From the NCBI RefSeq assembly GCF_000003855.2, contig NW_003101682.1, positions 5,770,828 to 5,834,827 of the forward strand: a DNA stretch of 64,000 nt. The letters run 5' to 3'. A program made the translations under genes and the position numbers. Position 1 is the stretch's first letter; every line of letters begins with the position of its first letter. The notes under the pieces are model-generated. The model did no database searches, was not told the DNA's origin, and saw only the letters and a program-made list of their open reading frames with translations. The DNA comes from Blastomyces gilchristii SLH14081. Its lineage: Eukaryota; Ascomycota; Eurotiomycetes; Onygenales; Ajellomycetaceae. This document shows positions 47,540 to 60,474 of this stretch, piece by piece.

Positions 47540-49328
47540 CAAACTCTAGTCTATAAGATAATGAGTTTCTACTAAGATAAACAGTTCACAGTGTATACAA
47601 AGAAAAGAAGACATCATACTCTTATTAAAGTTAAAAAATAAGAAAATAAAAACAGAGCTGTGAACATGACTTAGAGATTAATAAAGAAAAAATAAAGAAA
47701 ATTCATACTTACATTCTTAATATCTGTGATACTCAATCTTCTCACAACTATTAATTTCTTTCTTTAAAAAAGTAGAGAGTATTATATCTGTAGTACAGAC
47801 AATTATTACATTTAATATAAAGACTGTTAGAAATGCATAGACTTCAGAGAAGCTGAACATCAGAGTGTATACAGTTGTAGCAGAATCTTGAAGACTGACT
47901 GTCTGTGTATGTAATCAGATATCTCTTATGAAGCTGTGTCTGCTTCTTCAGTTATACTGAAGTATTCAGTCTGAAAATAATTAAGATGTGAAGAGAGAAC
48001 TTATCTACTCAGATTAACTCTTATTACAAATTCATAGCATTCATATTATCTTGATTACTCAGATTTTGCAGATACTCAGAGATTCATCTCTTATTAATAA
48101 TGAGATTATGAAAATGCATTACAGTGTGAGAATCATTGATAGAGAATCTAGACATATTAACATATACCTCATCAGAGATTGTATGAGCAGAGAGAAGATG
48201 ATTATAGGTCTGTGAAGCTGTAGAAGACACTGACAACACTGAGAGCTTTGCAAGAACTGTTAACTAGAATCTGTAAGAAATTACTTATGAAGAGACTTAC
48301 AATAAAGAGCAGAACTACACTGCTTGAAGTCAGAAACTGATCTGAGAAAGACATGAAGTTATCTGCTGACCTGAAGATTGAGTGCAGTGATAAGACTGAG
48401 AAGAGTGAAGATGCTGTCATGAGTGATGATATCTCTGCTTTATCAGCTAGTGAAAAGTGATCAGAGAAGTCACAGAGACACTCACAAGAAGCTCAGTAGT
48501 AATCAGATATTATTTATAAAGATATTGAAATTAAAAATTTTTTTATTCTTGAGAAGTTCTTGAATTAATATATAAACATTGTCAGGAACACTCTCTCTCT
48601 GTCATCTAAGTGAAAATACTTTGTAAATGAATGAGAATACTCACAGTTTATAAGAATAAAAGCTGTTATAGAAAAAGAGAAAAGAAGATGAAGTTCTATA
48701 GATAGATCTGAGATATTTATACTACTTTAAAGAGATTTACTTACACTGTGAATGATTTCATGAAACAGTCAGATCACTCTAGTAAATAAAGAGTGATTAT
48801 AAATTACAGATCTGAATCTTTCTATATAACTATAAAGAGTGATTACAGACTGTAGATATCTTGATTCTATAATTCTACAGAGTTGATAAAAGAATGAAAA
48901 ATTCCTCACAATTCTACAGTGTCAAAGAACAATAATTCATAAGAATAAGTGAAAGATTAACTTATGAATACTTCTCTTTGATAAGAGTAATCTCACAGAG
49001 AGTGATTTATCTATGAAATGAATCTGTGTTATAATCACACAAGAATCTTATAAAAATAGTTAAGAGTCAACTGAAACTCTTCTGTATGAAAGATGTAAGA
49101 TGAATCTGTGTGATAGTTAGAGAAGAATCTGTAAATTATAAAGAATCTTATAAAATAAGAAACTGAGTGACAGACTCTTTTCTCTTTATAATAATAAGGG
49201 ATTTTTCCTCACTGAGATTTTTTATAGATGTGAAGGATTTTTAGTGAGTATCACTGCAGTACTGAGCTAATTCTATGAAGTCACTCAGTGAAAGACTTCA
49301 CAGATGAAGTCTTAGAGAGAAGAGAGTA
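47540..49328 (+). other. G3B internal region between chromodomain and 3' LTR
   Basis: Counterpart of 32200-34479 in G3A without the nested D element (empty site 48387-48394). A broken third frame is possible. The minus-strand open frame at 48202-48420 is antisense and probably not a gene. Confidence 0.4.
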
Positions 49329-49586
49329 TGTAAGAAATCTCACTTCTTACAGATTCTTTATCTCTATTTCTATCTCTTATATAACTAATAGAGTTAGCAG
49401 CTCTTGACTACACACAACTATATAGACTGAAGTTTGTGAATACTATTCATAACTCAGCTTGAATACTATTATACATTTAATCTCTACATTTTATCTTTCT
49501 ACTATAAATACTTCTAGTAGTTAACAGTACATATCACGCCAAGCTGTAAACACCTGAATAATCACCTGCGAGCACTTATTCTTACA
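49329..49586 (+). repeat. 3' LTR of G3B
   Basis: 258 bp. There is no CpG in the first 100 bp. Two sites survive in the last 60 bp (CACGCC, TGCGAG). Confidence 0.93.
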
Positions 49587-49591
49587 GATCA

Positions 49592-51302
49592 GAATCAAAC
49601 TTTACAGTTATTATATTGTCTAACAGTATTACTTCTGATCATGATTTGTATTTATTACATTAATTTCACATCACATTATTTCAAATATTAAAGGTTTCAG
49701 ATTCACTTTTCAAATAAAAATCTAGTCTCAGATAAAGAATATGTTTAAATTCTTAGTTATATTTTTATTCTGATCCTCATTATGAAGAATGACATTAAAT
49801 GAGATTATGAAATTATTTCTCACTTATATAGTATCATAACATAGTACTCATTTGTTAAAAATTCAACAGAGAGTGTTATTAAATATCATTACTTTTCTGA
49901 ACACAGATTATAATTCATATAATTTTAATTATAAAAAAAATATAAAATATAAAAAAAAAAAAAACAAAAAATAAAAAAATAAAATAAAAACAAGAAAAAA
50001 TCACAATGAAAAAAAAAGAGAAAGAAAAAAAAAAGAAAAGAAAAAAAAAAAAAAAAAAAAAAAAAATCAAGATTACAGAATCACAGCACTCTTAAAATAC
50101 TCACTTCTCAGAGTCTTTACAATGTTCATCATTAATCATGTATTTCTCACAGTGAGAATAACACAGCTGCAATGAGTCATTATCTTAATATTATCTAGTA
50201 AATAATCAGTATATATCTGTATAAATGTGAATAATTAGAAAATATACACTTAAAAAGTGTGATCAGAGTGAACTCTGCTATTACTTGAATAATATCAAGA
50301 ATAGAATACTGAAATCAATGATTCTCTTCATTGATTTCACAGATAACATGTGTGAAGATGATCTTAGAGAATATAAGATTCTCTAACTTCTGATAAAAAC
50401 AGATCTCACAGAGAGACTCTACTTTCATAATATTAGAGACTGAGTGTTATTAAAAAGCATTACTTTTATATAATATATATACACTTACTGCAGTAATTCA
50501 TTCTCTGTATATGTAACTGAGAATTGTAACTTTCTCACACTACACAGCTCTCTCTGAGATGCTGCTGTCAGTTTACAACTCACACAGTCTCTCAGTTCAG
50601 CATGTGCTGTGTATATATAGCTCTGTGTACTGAGAATGTGTTAATTATAATAATCTGATGTGATACTTGCTTTTCACAGACTATGTTTCATTTGAGAGAG
50701 AGAGAGAAAGATACAACTATTGTTTTATTAAGAAGAGAATGAATAATTAGTATTATTAAATATAATTTAATTCATCTATATTTAAAATTTGATTAGTCTA
50801 TACTCTTCAATTTGAGAGTTTCTAAGAGTGTTTTAATAGTTTTTATATCAGCTTAAACTTGGTGATAAGGTGAAGAAGAAGAGAAAAGAGAGAAGAAAGA
50901 AATAAGAATAACTTATCTTTATAATATAAAAACAGAGAATCACTGCAATTATTCTTTCTAATAATAAAGATCTGTTTTCTACATGTATCTCTGATATAGA
51001 TTATATAATAACTGTATACAAAGAATATCAATAGTATATGTATTAAATGAAGATAATATTGCTATGCAACACTGTAGTCATTTCTGTATATCTCTAAAAG
51101 CTGTTAATAGTTTCGTTATCTCTTTATGTTTGATTAGTTAATAATATATTCTGATACACTCTTTCTTTCATTATTATCATCATCATTATTATCATCATCA
51201 TTATCATTATTATCATTATTATCATGATCATCACTATTATCATGATCATCACTATTACTATTATATCATTACTAGCTGTCTTCTCTGTCTTCACTCTCTC
51301 TC
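49592..51302. other. D-B segment left of G2B
   Basis: No gene seen. It is the reverse complement of the right arm of D-A and of 26260-26923. It holds motif sites at 49871-49892 and 50442-50463, the A-rich tract and a triplet microsatellite at about 51165-51270. Confidence 0.7.
49932..50066. repeat. A-rich low-complexity tract in D-B
   Basis: Inverted counterpart of 35330-35474, ending in an uninterrupted A run of about 26 bases. Confidence 0.9.
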
Positions 51303-51469
51303 TGTGATTCAAAGGTTGCTTGAGCCAGCGTACGATTACAGACGTATGACGGCTTCTTATATACTGTACACTAAATTAATTGGTGGCCGCTATGGCCTCT
51401 TTACATTTGTAAGCAAGTTTGGAAGCGGCTGTGTTATGATTCAGCAGTTGTACATTCTTCTGAATCACA
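51303..51469 (-). repeat. 3' LTR of G2B
   Basis: 167 bp. The outer (left) 95 bp keep five CpG sites, while the inner 70 bp keep one. Confidence 0.92.
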
Positions 51470-54100
51470 TCCTTCTTCACTAGATTCAGTCACACTCACA
51501 TGATCATGATGTACATCATAGCTTCATGTGAATTAGCACATCACTAGTGTTCACAATCATGTGATTTATCTCTGATTCAGCTAGTGTTCTGCATATATTC
51601 TCACAAAGAAACTTTCACTATATTACATTACTTATTCACTAACTTTTTTCATTCTTCAATCATCTTCTTCATTATCATCATCATTGAATATCACTATCTT
51701 ATTCAAGATTTCTGTCTCTTCTCTCATTCAACACCTTCTATCTGTTGTCTATCTATCACATTGTATGTATTTCTGATGATAATCTCTCATTTCTATAACA
51801 AGTGTTCTTATAATGCTCATATCAGACAGTTCATTAGCAGTAAGTATAACATGTTATAAAATATGATTAGAACTTGTTTATCTTCTAACAATTATCAGAA
51901 TGTACTACTATGAATAACATATCTTCTTTATCTTCTTATATACTCTTAACTCTCTTTTCTTCAGCAGATATCTAATCATATTTTCTGATCATATTTTCTG
52001 ATTATTTTACATGACTGCAGATACTGATATATTTATTTTAATTTCTATAGAATCTTCATACATTGACAGATCTACATTCACTGATGATTGTGATTCTCAT
52101 AGTGAATTATTAATTGAGAACTTGAGAGATATGATAATAAAAAAATTGTCTGTGTTATATATAACTGAGTCTTCTGTGTCTTTCTCTATTCTCTCTGTTT
52201 CTTTCTCTGCTACTCTCTCTCAATCTTCTATATCTATCTCTGTGTCTGATTCTCTCACTTCTGCTATCTCTGTTTCTGTAATTCTCACTCTCACTACTTC
52301 TGCTTTCTCTGCTTCTGCGGTCTCTGTTTTCATTATCAGCTCTCCCTGGTTTAAGAAGATATTATATAGACTTAATAAATCATATTTCTCAGTGTATACA
52401 CTCTTACTCTTCTTACTGACTTCTAAAATAATTTATTATATAAAGACTGTATATAATATAACTATTTAAAGCTCAGTCACAGCCATCAATTATTACATTT
52501 ATTTTAAATATTTATAATAAGATAATTATTTATTTATACTGAAGAATCACCTCTCTTTGCATAGTATCAAGGATTATAAGTCTTTCTTTTTTCATCTTCT
52601 CTTTCTGATGCTGATTTTTTCTGTTCTTAAAGAGAATCATTATAAGTTTTTTTATATATAAAGTTATAATATTCAGAGATATTAAGAAACTTTTTATAAT
52701 TATATAGTTTAAGTTTATGAAGAATATTCATTCTGATGAATTTCTTCAGAATAATAGATCTGTATCAGTTCATCTCTGATATCTGTATCTTGACTTTGTA
52801 ATGCAGATAAAGATTTTCTGTATTTTTCAGAAACAGAAACACGAATACTATACTCTTTTACATCTGCAGACATGAGACTTGTATGTCTTGTCTGAGATAT
52901 TATTATGAAAATGAGCTGTTTATATACTATATTCTACTTTCTTTATTTCTCTGTGTCTCTCTCTCTTTCTGAGAAGTCTCATGTGTGTTGTAATTACATG
53001 TACAATTCTAAGGTCAGTGAGTATTCATTTGATAATTGTTATCTCTGTTTTTACAGTTTTATACACTAATAATAGTTCTTAGTTACTTCAGTGTCAGAGA
53101 TCATTTTAATTGAAGATGATAATACTGCTGAGACTACTCTCTTCTGTTCTTAAGCTTCTTTCATCACTTTCTCTTCCTCTTCTGCAGAAAAGATTGTGTA
53201 TATATCAGATTATAAGTATTCAGCTCTGAGTGACTTCTGCTGTTATTTATCTGATTCTGCATTCTCTTCTTCTTCTGTTTCTTTCATCTCTGTTCTCTCT
53301 GTCTTAACTTCTGATTCTGCAGATTCTGTGCTCTTCTTCAATTTTTCTACACACATGTGTATGTATTTCTATATTGGCATTTCAGCCAATCTTGTGATAA
53401 ATGACATTAATGTCATACACAGAGTAGTAGAGGAATTAGAGACATGTATAGTGTTATTATAAGAGCAGCTTACAGCTCTCAAATTTCTTACAGATCTCAA
53501 GTTTTGAGATTTTCTTTATTTTTGACATTTTTCAGATGGCATGATGTTGAAAATAGATTAAATATGTGATATATGAAAATGAGTGAAGTATGTATGATAA
53601 TATTTGTCTTTTACAGCTGACTCTTACAGTTGATAACTAATTCATTATCTCTTCTCTTTTCTTACACTTTTTCTTTATCTGCTAGTCACTACTCTTACAC
53701 AATCTCTATATAATACAGTATTCAGTGACTAGATTCAGCAGCTTTCATCTTTTATAATTCTGTCTTACATATTATACTGTCTCTCTTCACTCACTCAGAT
53801 TACTACAGTGAACAGCTCATTAAAACTAATCTCACTCAATCTCTGAGTGTCTTCAGAGATTGAGATGACTTAATCTCATATATTTACAGATGTTTCAGAT
53901 GATTTATTCTCTGTTATCTCTGCAATTAAACTGATGTAAACAGTTAAATTCAACTCTGAATTTCTTTTTCTTCTGCAATCTGACTCATGTATAAGTCTAC
54001 TACTTTGAGATCACTCTTTACTATGTTATATCTGCTATCTGCAGTGTATTATTATATATTCAGCTACAGTTTTATCACTTATTAAAGTATGATGTTTATC
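51470..54100 (-). pseudogene. G2B extra region 3' of pol, function unknown
   Basis: Colinear with 107-510 plus 6202-8650 of G2A. The minus frame at about 53150-53340 is acidic (ESEVKTERTEMKETEEEE) and leads into FSAEEEEKVMKEA, with TAA where Gln is likely. The sequence at 52180-52340 is Arg/Ser/Glu-rich in another minus frame. Plus-strand open frames at 52011-52469 (152 codons, Ser-rich) and 53196-53462 are conserved in position in both copies but are probably antisense. A purine tract for second-strand priming probably lies at 51470-51480. Identity unknown. Confidence 0.35.
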
Positions 54101-57100
54101 TGATTTCTTTATTACTTCTCATTCTTGCCTTATAATCATAAAATGATTGAAATAAGTAAGATCATCTAATTTATAAGTGTCTATGACTTTTGTTACTTCA
54201 TAAGACTTTTTAATTATAAGCTTCTTCTTTTTCAATGCTGATAAGAGTGCTGTGAATAATTATAATTCACTTAAGTCTTATATCTTCATCTTCATAAGAT
54301 GTGAATCATTTATTAAGTTGTATAAGACTTATCTCTCTGATGCTTTCAATGCATATATTCTCAGGGAATGTGATTTGAGTATTTTATATAACTCAAATCA
54401 CTTAGATTGAAACTTCTCAGAACTCTTATTACATACAAGAACTCACATTTCTATCTTGAGACTTGATTTCTTAACTAGTGAGTCTTGTATTCTTTTTAAT
54501 TGAATTACTCAGTTCAGAAGTAACTTGTTAGCTTTTACATATGTGTAACTAATCTCTTTCAATCTTGATTCTGTGTCTGTAACTGTTATGTTTATGACTG
54601 TTACATCTGTAACTATTGTTCCTGCTGTGTCTGTAACTGATGCATCTGCAATCACTGTTCTCTTTCTCATCTTTCCTGAAGTATTCTTCAGAATGCGCAG
54701 ATGCAATTCATACAATGAACAGAATGATGAATACTTGAAGACTGCATGCTGTTAAATTCACATGACTAATAGTGCCTGTCTGAGATATTCATCTCATAGT
54801 CTTGTTAACTTGTTCACTAGATATTTCATCAGCATGTTGCTCAGAATTTCATTTCAGTGTTTCATCTTTTTATTCATCTGCAGATAATATGATGTTGTTC
54901 TACAATGTCTTATTTATAACTGACTCATAAAATGCCTCACTGCTTCTTCTACAAGGTTCACATCATTATCAGTTAGAATCTTATGTGACATCTTTTAGTT
55001 GACATAGATCTCATCATGTAGAAACTTCATCATCATCTTCTCTATTATCTCTGAAACTGCTTTTGCAACTGACCAGTCAGTAGCATAGTCAATAGCAGTG
55101 ATTAATCAACAATTTTTATTTGACATTTGCAGTAATATATCTATGAGATTTATCTCTCATTGTTTGAACAGTTGTATTATACATTTCATCTGATATTATA
55201 CTTTCTCATATTCTAATCCTTTCTTAGATTCTTTCACAATCTGACAATTCAGACACTTATGAGTGTACATCTGAATGTTCTCAGTCATGCTTGACCAGTA
55301 CACTCTTGATTCAAGTACACTCATGAGTTCAGAGATTTCTAAGTGACTGAATTTCTTATACATATAAGTCACTAAGTTGTGTCTAAATGAATATTCTAGA
55401 TAGAGAGTTTTCACATATTCTAGATCACAGTAAAGCACAACATCATTTTTTAATTTTCTCAGCTTGAAGTTTGAAAGCATCTCTTCTACTACTTTCATAA
55501 GATACTTATTATTCAACATCTTATCATTCTTCAAGTCAGAGATTATTATGTTCACTTATTCTGATTTCTTATATCTTCTCAGTGCATTTAATATGAACTT
55601 TTCTTATATCTGATTTACAGAACTCTCACTGATGAAATCAGGTCTGTAACTGATTGTATCAGATATCACAGTATTTAATATCTTTCAGTATTTGATATTA
55701 AGATTGTATGCTTAGAACTCTGAGATTTAATATATCAAGTGTTTGAAAGGTTTTATTATTAATTATAGATAGATAAGGCTTTTATAATCTGTGATCACTG
55801 TTGTTATATAACTGTTATTAATATATCTATTTCATAACACTAGTATGTGTTTAATTACTAGCACTTCCTTTTCATACACTGAATAATTGAGCTCAGTGTC
55901 TGATAGTTTTCTATCATTATACATCATCAGTGCAGCTTGTTATTCTTACTCATCTGTAGAGAAGTGTCTCTGATAGCTTATTTAAATATGTCTGTCTCAA
56001 TGTAGAAAGATTTATCACAATCTGATTGAATAAGCACTGAGAATATTATTACACATTTTCTCAGTGTGAGAAAAGCCTCTTTATACACAGTATTTCAGAT
56101 GATTAATCAACACTTCTTCTTTCACAGATTAGTATCTGTTTCTCTTAAGAGATCTGAGAGTAGTGCAGCTATTTATACAAAATCCTTGATAAATCTGCAG
56201 TAATATGAGATTAACTTAAGAAACTGTTGTATATAATGTACATTTCTCAGCTGTGACTAATTCACTATAACATTCAATTTCTCTGAGATGAGATATATAC
56301 AGTCATCACTCACTACATATTTTATATACTTCAACTCTTCTATTTTAAACACACACTTTGTTAATTTGACATAGAGCTTATGCTCTGTCAGAGTTGTAAG
56401 CACTTTATCAAGATACTTCAGATATTTATTATATAAGTTTGAGAAGACTAGAATGTTATTCAGATATACAAGATATGAGATTTCATTCTGTTTATAAAGA
56501 ATTATATTCATCATTATTTAAAAGATAACATACACATTTATCAGACTGAATAATATTATCAGAAATTCAAACTTCTCTCATTACATATTAAACACAGTTC
56601 ACAGTACTGATAGTTCATCTACACAGATCTGTCAGTATTCTGAGAGAAGATCAATCTTTAATAGATATCAGGCATTTTTAACTATATTTAACTGTTGTTG
56701 AATCTGTAACAGTGAATATTCATTCTTAATCATAAGCTTATTAAGTGCTTAATAATTGATACATATCTGTCACTTCTCACCCGCCTTTTTCATGAATAGA
56801 ACTGGAAAGTCTCACACACTTGATAAGAGTTGTATAATATCATATTTCAGAAGGTCTGTGATCTGACACTTCTATTCTTCAAGATATGTTTGCAACAGAT
56901 GGTATATATTTTGATTGACTGATTTCACATTTTCTGTGTCAATCTCATGTACAAATTCTCATTTCAGCAGTAATTTCAGTGAAAGATCTGTTCAGAAGAT
57001 CTTCTCATACTTCTTCAGAAGCTTCTTCATACACTTGTTCTTCTGTATATTCTTTATCTTAGTTTTCTTTACTTTCAGATTCTGTATGATATATAGAATG

Positions 57101-57780
57101 CTTTCAGATGAGATCTTGTAAATCATTCTCTTTGCTTATTAATGTATAAGCAGATTTAATTCTTCTATATCAGAGACATGAAATGTCCTTCTCATATCAG
57201 TTGATAGAATTGTATAAACTGTTTTCTTCTTATCAGTCAATTACATATAACATATACATCATTGAATCTGTGAATTGAATCTTTGAAATTAATCAAGTTC
57301 AAGAATATGATTGTATTTCACATTATACAGCTCTCACACTCAAATATAGTAAGATTATTCTTCAAAGTGTAAGAGAACTCTTACTCTTACAGATGATATC
57401 AAGTATTAGTTATCAGATAATCTTATGCATCAGAGATTCTTCACTCAGCAGATTTCTTTCAGTCTTTGAATTATATAATTATTAATATATTGTATAGATA
57501 CTTCTGTATCTGCTAATACTTTTACAATCATCTCTCAATTCTCATTCAAGTGTTCTTTATACATTAACATTTCAGATCTCAAGACATTGAGATGAGTGTT
57601 TACTTCATTCTCACTCACATCTCAGTCAGAAGCCTGCTTTCTCTTAATATTCATAGAATTCAGAGAATCATCTAACACAGACATCTCTTTCACTTTGAAG
57701 ACTTTTCATAGAATATCAGTAAGTGTCTCTGAGCTCACTGATTCTGCTAGTTTTTTGACTCTCTTGCTTCTCTTGACTTT
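54100..57780 (-). pseudogene. pol: pol remnant of G2B
   Basis: RT palm YLNN at 56455-56466 within the open piece 56257-56514 (LVYLNN-ILVFS, then KLTKCVFKIEELKYI), typical of gypsy RT. The integrase zinc domain is in the open piece 55196-55555: H-x-H region in RHNLVTYMYKKFSH, then YTHKCLNCQ. The core follows to about 54800. A GPY/F-like module at 54300-54560 has KANKLLLN, then KFQSK and YKILKSHSL-IYALK. RT and integrase are out of phase here but in phase in G2A, so an indel lies between them. Confidence 0.83.
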
Positions 57781-59400
57781 GTATACTATGTATAATCTTT
57801 TGTATCATGATTTTAGCATCTACAGTTAAAGTAAGCTTGATACTTACAATATTAAGATTTTCACTCAGAGAATCTCTTTTTCAGGGAATTAAGTGCTTTA
57901 GTAATAGCATCAAATCTAGATTCATTACATTCAGATGTATAACTTGTATTATGAAAGTCTGATTACTCATTCTTCATTGAGATATACTCAATTACAGTAT
58001 TTTCTGTCACAGTTGACTTACTTATTCCTGTATAATAAGAATATTATATACTTTCTTCACTGTGTCTGACTATGAGATTAAGTATTTTCATTTCACTCTT
58101 AACTCAGGTATAAGATTATGAATGAAGATCTGTAAATAGAAAGATATTGAAAGCTCTTTATTTAATATAAGATAGTATAAGCTGAAGTGTGTGAAGTATG
58201 ATATAAGATTATTCACTTATCTACACTCAGTGAAGCATTTATAATGCTTATCTTATATATTCACTTTCTCAAAGTTATGTAAGATTCATTTGAAAAACTC
58301 ATTTCATGTTTATAAAAATGAATATTATTTCAGATCTGTGAGATTCATCTTTTTATTAATTATTCACAATAACTTCACTTTTCTGCATAGAAATACAGCA
58401 GATCTTAAGACTTGTTAAAATTTCATTAACTGTCTATCTGTAAGTTCACATTCAATCTGATAATATAATTATATCTGACTTAGTCAGCTGATTGCAGCAT
58501 TATTTTTTCAGTTATTATTAAAGCTTAATAACTCTAACAGATCTTCTGACTTAATATATTCTATGTTCAGATTTTCATTCTATACAGTGATCTCTGATAA
58601 TGTGTACACTTCTGAAGAGATTGTGAACAATTATGATAAAATCTTCAGATTCAGTGTAGTTATCTATCTGTATAAATATTCAATCTCTCACTGCAGGTCT
58701 AAGACCTGGTTTTCTCTATTCTTATTAATGATGATGATTATGTTGATGAAGCTCTTTATAGTGAATGCTTGATCTGTAGTAAATGTTAATTGTTAGTTAG
58801 CTTTCATCTCAGTCTGTCACTGTGTATACAAGACCTCAATTTCATTTAGAATTCTTGTATACATACAGAGCTTTGATTTCAGTTCAGCAGTCTCAGCTGC
58901 TTTTCTTACTACTTTAAGTAAACTCTCTGAGAGATTCTGTATATCTTCTGATTCAGGTAGCAGAGAAGAGTGTTGTTTATATTAACTAGAAAAGATATTC
59001 ATTTCAGTAATTTCTTATTAATTGTACAATGTCTATTATTATATCACTATATTATTATATTACTATATTATTATATCACTATATTATTATATTACTATAT
59101 TATTATATCACTATATTGTTATATCACTATATTATTATATGATTTCTGTTATCATTATATGACTTCAGTGATGGCCACTTCTCTTTTTATTCTTCTTTTG
59201 AGTAGAAAGTGAACTTCTTTGAATCTGGTTCACTGCTCTTATCTCTTTTCTCACATCTCATCTGTTCATATACATGGCATTTACCTGAATGTGAAGTTTT
59301 CCCTCAATAAGCAAAGCAGTATCAATCAGATACTCTTCTACTCATCACTTCTTCATACACTATCTTTTGAGACATTTTAGAATCACACTGGCATGATAAC
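57780..59400 (-). pseudogene. gag: gag remnant of G2B
   Basis: Zinc knuckle position 57792-57833 with two of three Cys changed to Tyr relative to G2A. The His is kept. Colinear with 12400-13950. Confidence 0.6.
59036..59141. repeat. AT minisatellite in G2B
   Basis: Seven or so units of about 15 bp, TATATTATTATATCAC or TATATTATTATATTAC. G2A has a shorter, irregular array at the same place. Confidence 0.8.
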
Positions 59401-59479
59401 TACAAATCACTTTATAGATCAAATTATCACATTCTGAAGAAGTCTGCACTTCTCACCGGTTTTTAGACATGCTATCAGA

Positions 59480-59646
59480 TGTGATTCAAAGATTGCTTAA
59501 GTCAGTGTACAATTACAGATGTACACCGGGTTCTTATATACTGTATACTAAATTAATAGATGGCTGCTATGGCCCCTTTACATTCATAAGCAAGTTCGGA
59601 AGCGGCCGCGTTATTATCCGGCGGTCGTACGTTCTTCCGAACCACA
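59480..59646 (-). repeat. 5' LTR of G2B
   Basis: 167 bp. The outer (right) 75 bp keep nine CpG sites. The inner 95 bp keep one. Confidence 0.92.
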
Positions 59647-59650
59647 TCTC

Positions 59651-60474
59651 AACACTTATCAAAATCAATCATAACATCTTTCTTTAAATATTCTGCAGTT
59701 CTGCGGACTATCAAGGTGTGTGAGCACTGTCACAGATTGAAGAGAGAGAAGAAGAAGATATTCAAGTACAGAGAGCTAGATTGCAAGATACATTATAATA
59801 TCTTGAAGAGACTTTATAAGAAAGTGAAATAATAAAAATTTTAAGTAACACTTCTGATAGATTTACACTGAACTAAGTATAAAAATAATATGAATAATAC
59901 TGTCTGTGAGAGATTGAAAAAGAAGATAGTGAAGAGTCTTATACAGTAGTGATAAGATCAGAAGAAGTTCTGAGAATCATTTAAGATTAAGATAAAGAGA
60001 GAGAGAGAGAAGAAGAGTATTATTATAAATAAACAGTGACAGAAGAAGATTAAGAAGATATTAAAGTAGAAGATAAAGAAGTCAAAACTGATAAGTTTTT
60101 TATTGAGAGATAATAATTTTTGATAATACTTCTATTCTCTAATTGATTAGTAGAAGCTGACAGAGAAGAAGAGAATTCAGACCTTGTTCAGATCTCAATT
60201 GCACTTCATAATTCAGAATATTGAGAAGACAGCTCTGCTCTCTGAGTATATCTATCTGCTTACTGCTGTGATGAAACCCAAGACAGTAGACTAGGAAATG
60301 CAGGATTTTAAGATACAGGTTGACCTGACTGAGAAGAAGCAGTGAGAACCCTTCTCTGAAGAGACAGCAGAGAGAGATTTTGAGAGAATTATCATCTCAG
60401 ACAAGAAGAAGAAGAAGAAGAATGAGAATGAGAAGTGAATTATGAAGAATGATGAGAAGAATGAGAAACAGAAG
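59651..60474. other. D-B segment between G2B and G1B
   Basis: Reverse complement of about 25410-26245 of D-A. Purine-rich, with broken Lys/Glu-rich frames and no recognised domain. Motif copies lie at 59831-59853 and 60109-60131. The break at 60474 is the insertion point of G1B. Confidence 0.6.

Larger units (their letters stand above)
42333..49586 (+). mobile_element. G3B: complete gypsy chromovirus
   Basis: LTRs at 42333-42590 and 49329-49586. The target duplication is GACCA (42328-42332) and GATCA (49587-49591), differing by one C-to-T in CpA context. The element is 7254 bp, without the nested D element and without a gap, so it is the better reference for the family. Confidence 0.95.
51303..59646 (-). 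mobile_element. G2B: complete gypsy element, minus strand
   Basis: 8344 bp with LTRs at 51303-51469 (3') and 59480-59646 (5'). The flanks share TCTC (51299-51302 and 59647-59650). The duplication length is ambiguous because the site is CT-rich. The uninterrupted site is in D-A near 26250. It lacks both G1 and the SINE found in G2A. Order on the minus strand is gag, PR, RT, RNase H, INT, GPY/F-like module and extra 3' region. Confidence 0.93.

Noticed and set aside
51124..51312. Ile/Met-rich protein on the minus strand
   Set aside because: Translation of the triplet microsatellite in D-B.
59719..59793. C-x2-C ... C-x2-C zinc finger in the D element
   Set aside because: Comparing D-A and D-B, two of the apparent Cys codons are TGT or TGC in one copy and CAT or CAC in the other, which points to an ancestral CGT or CGC (Arg). 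The finger is a by-product of CpG decay.
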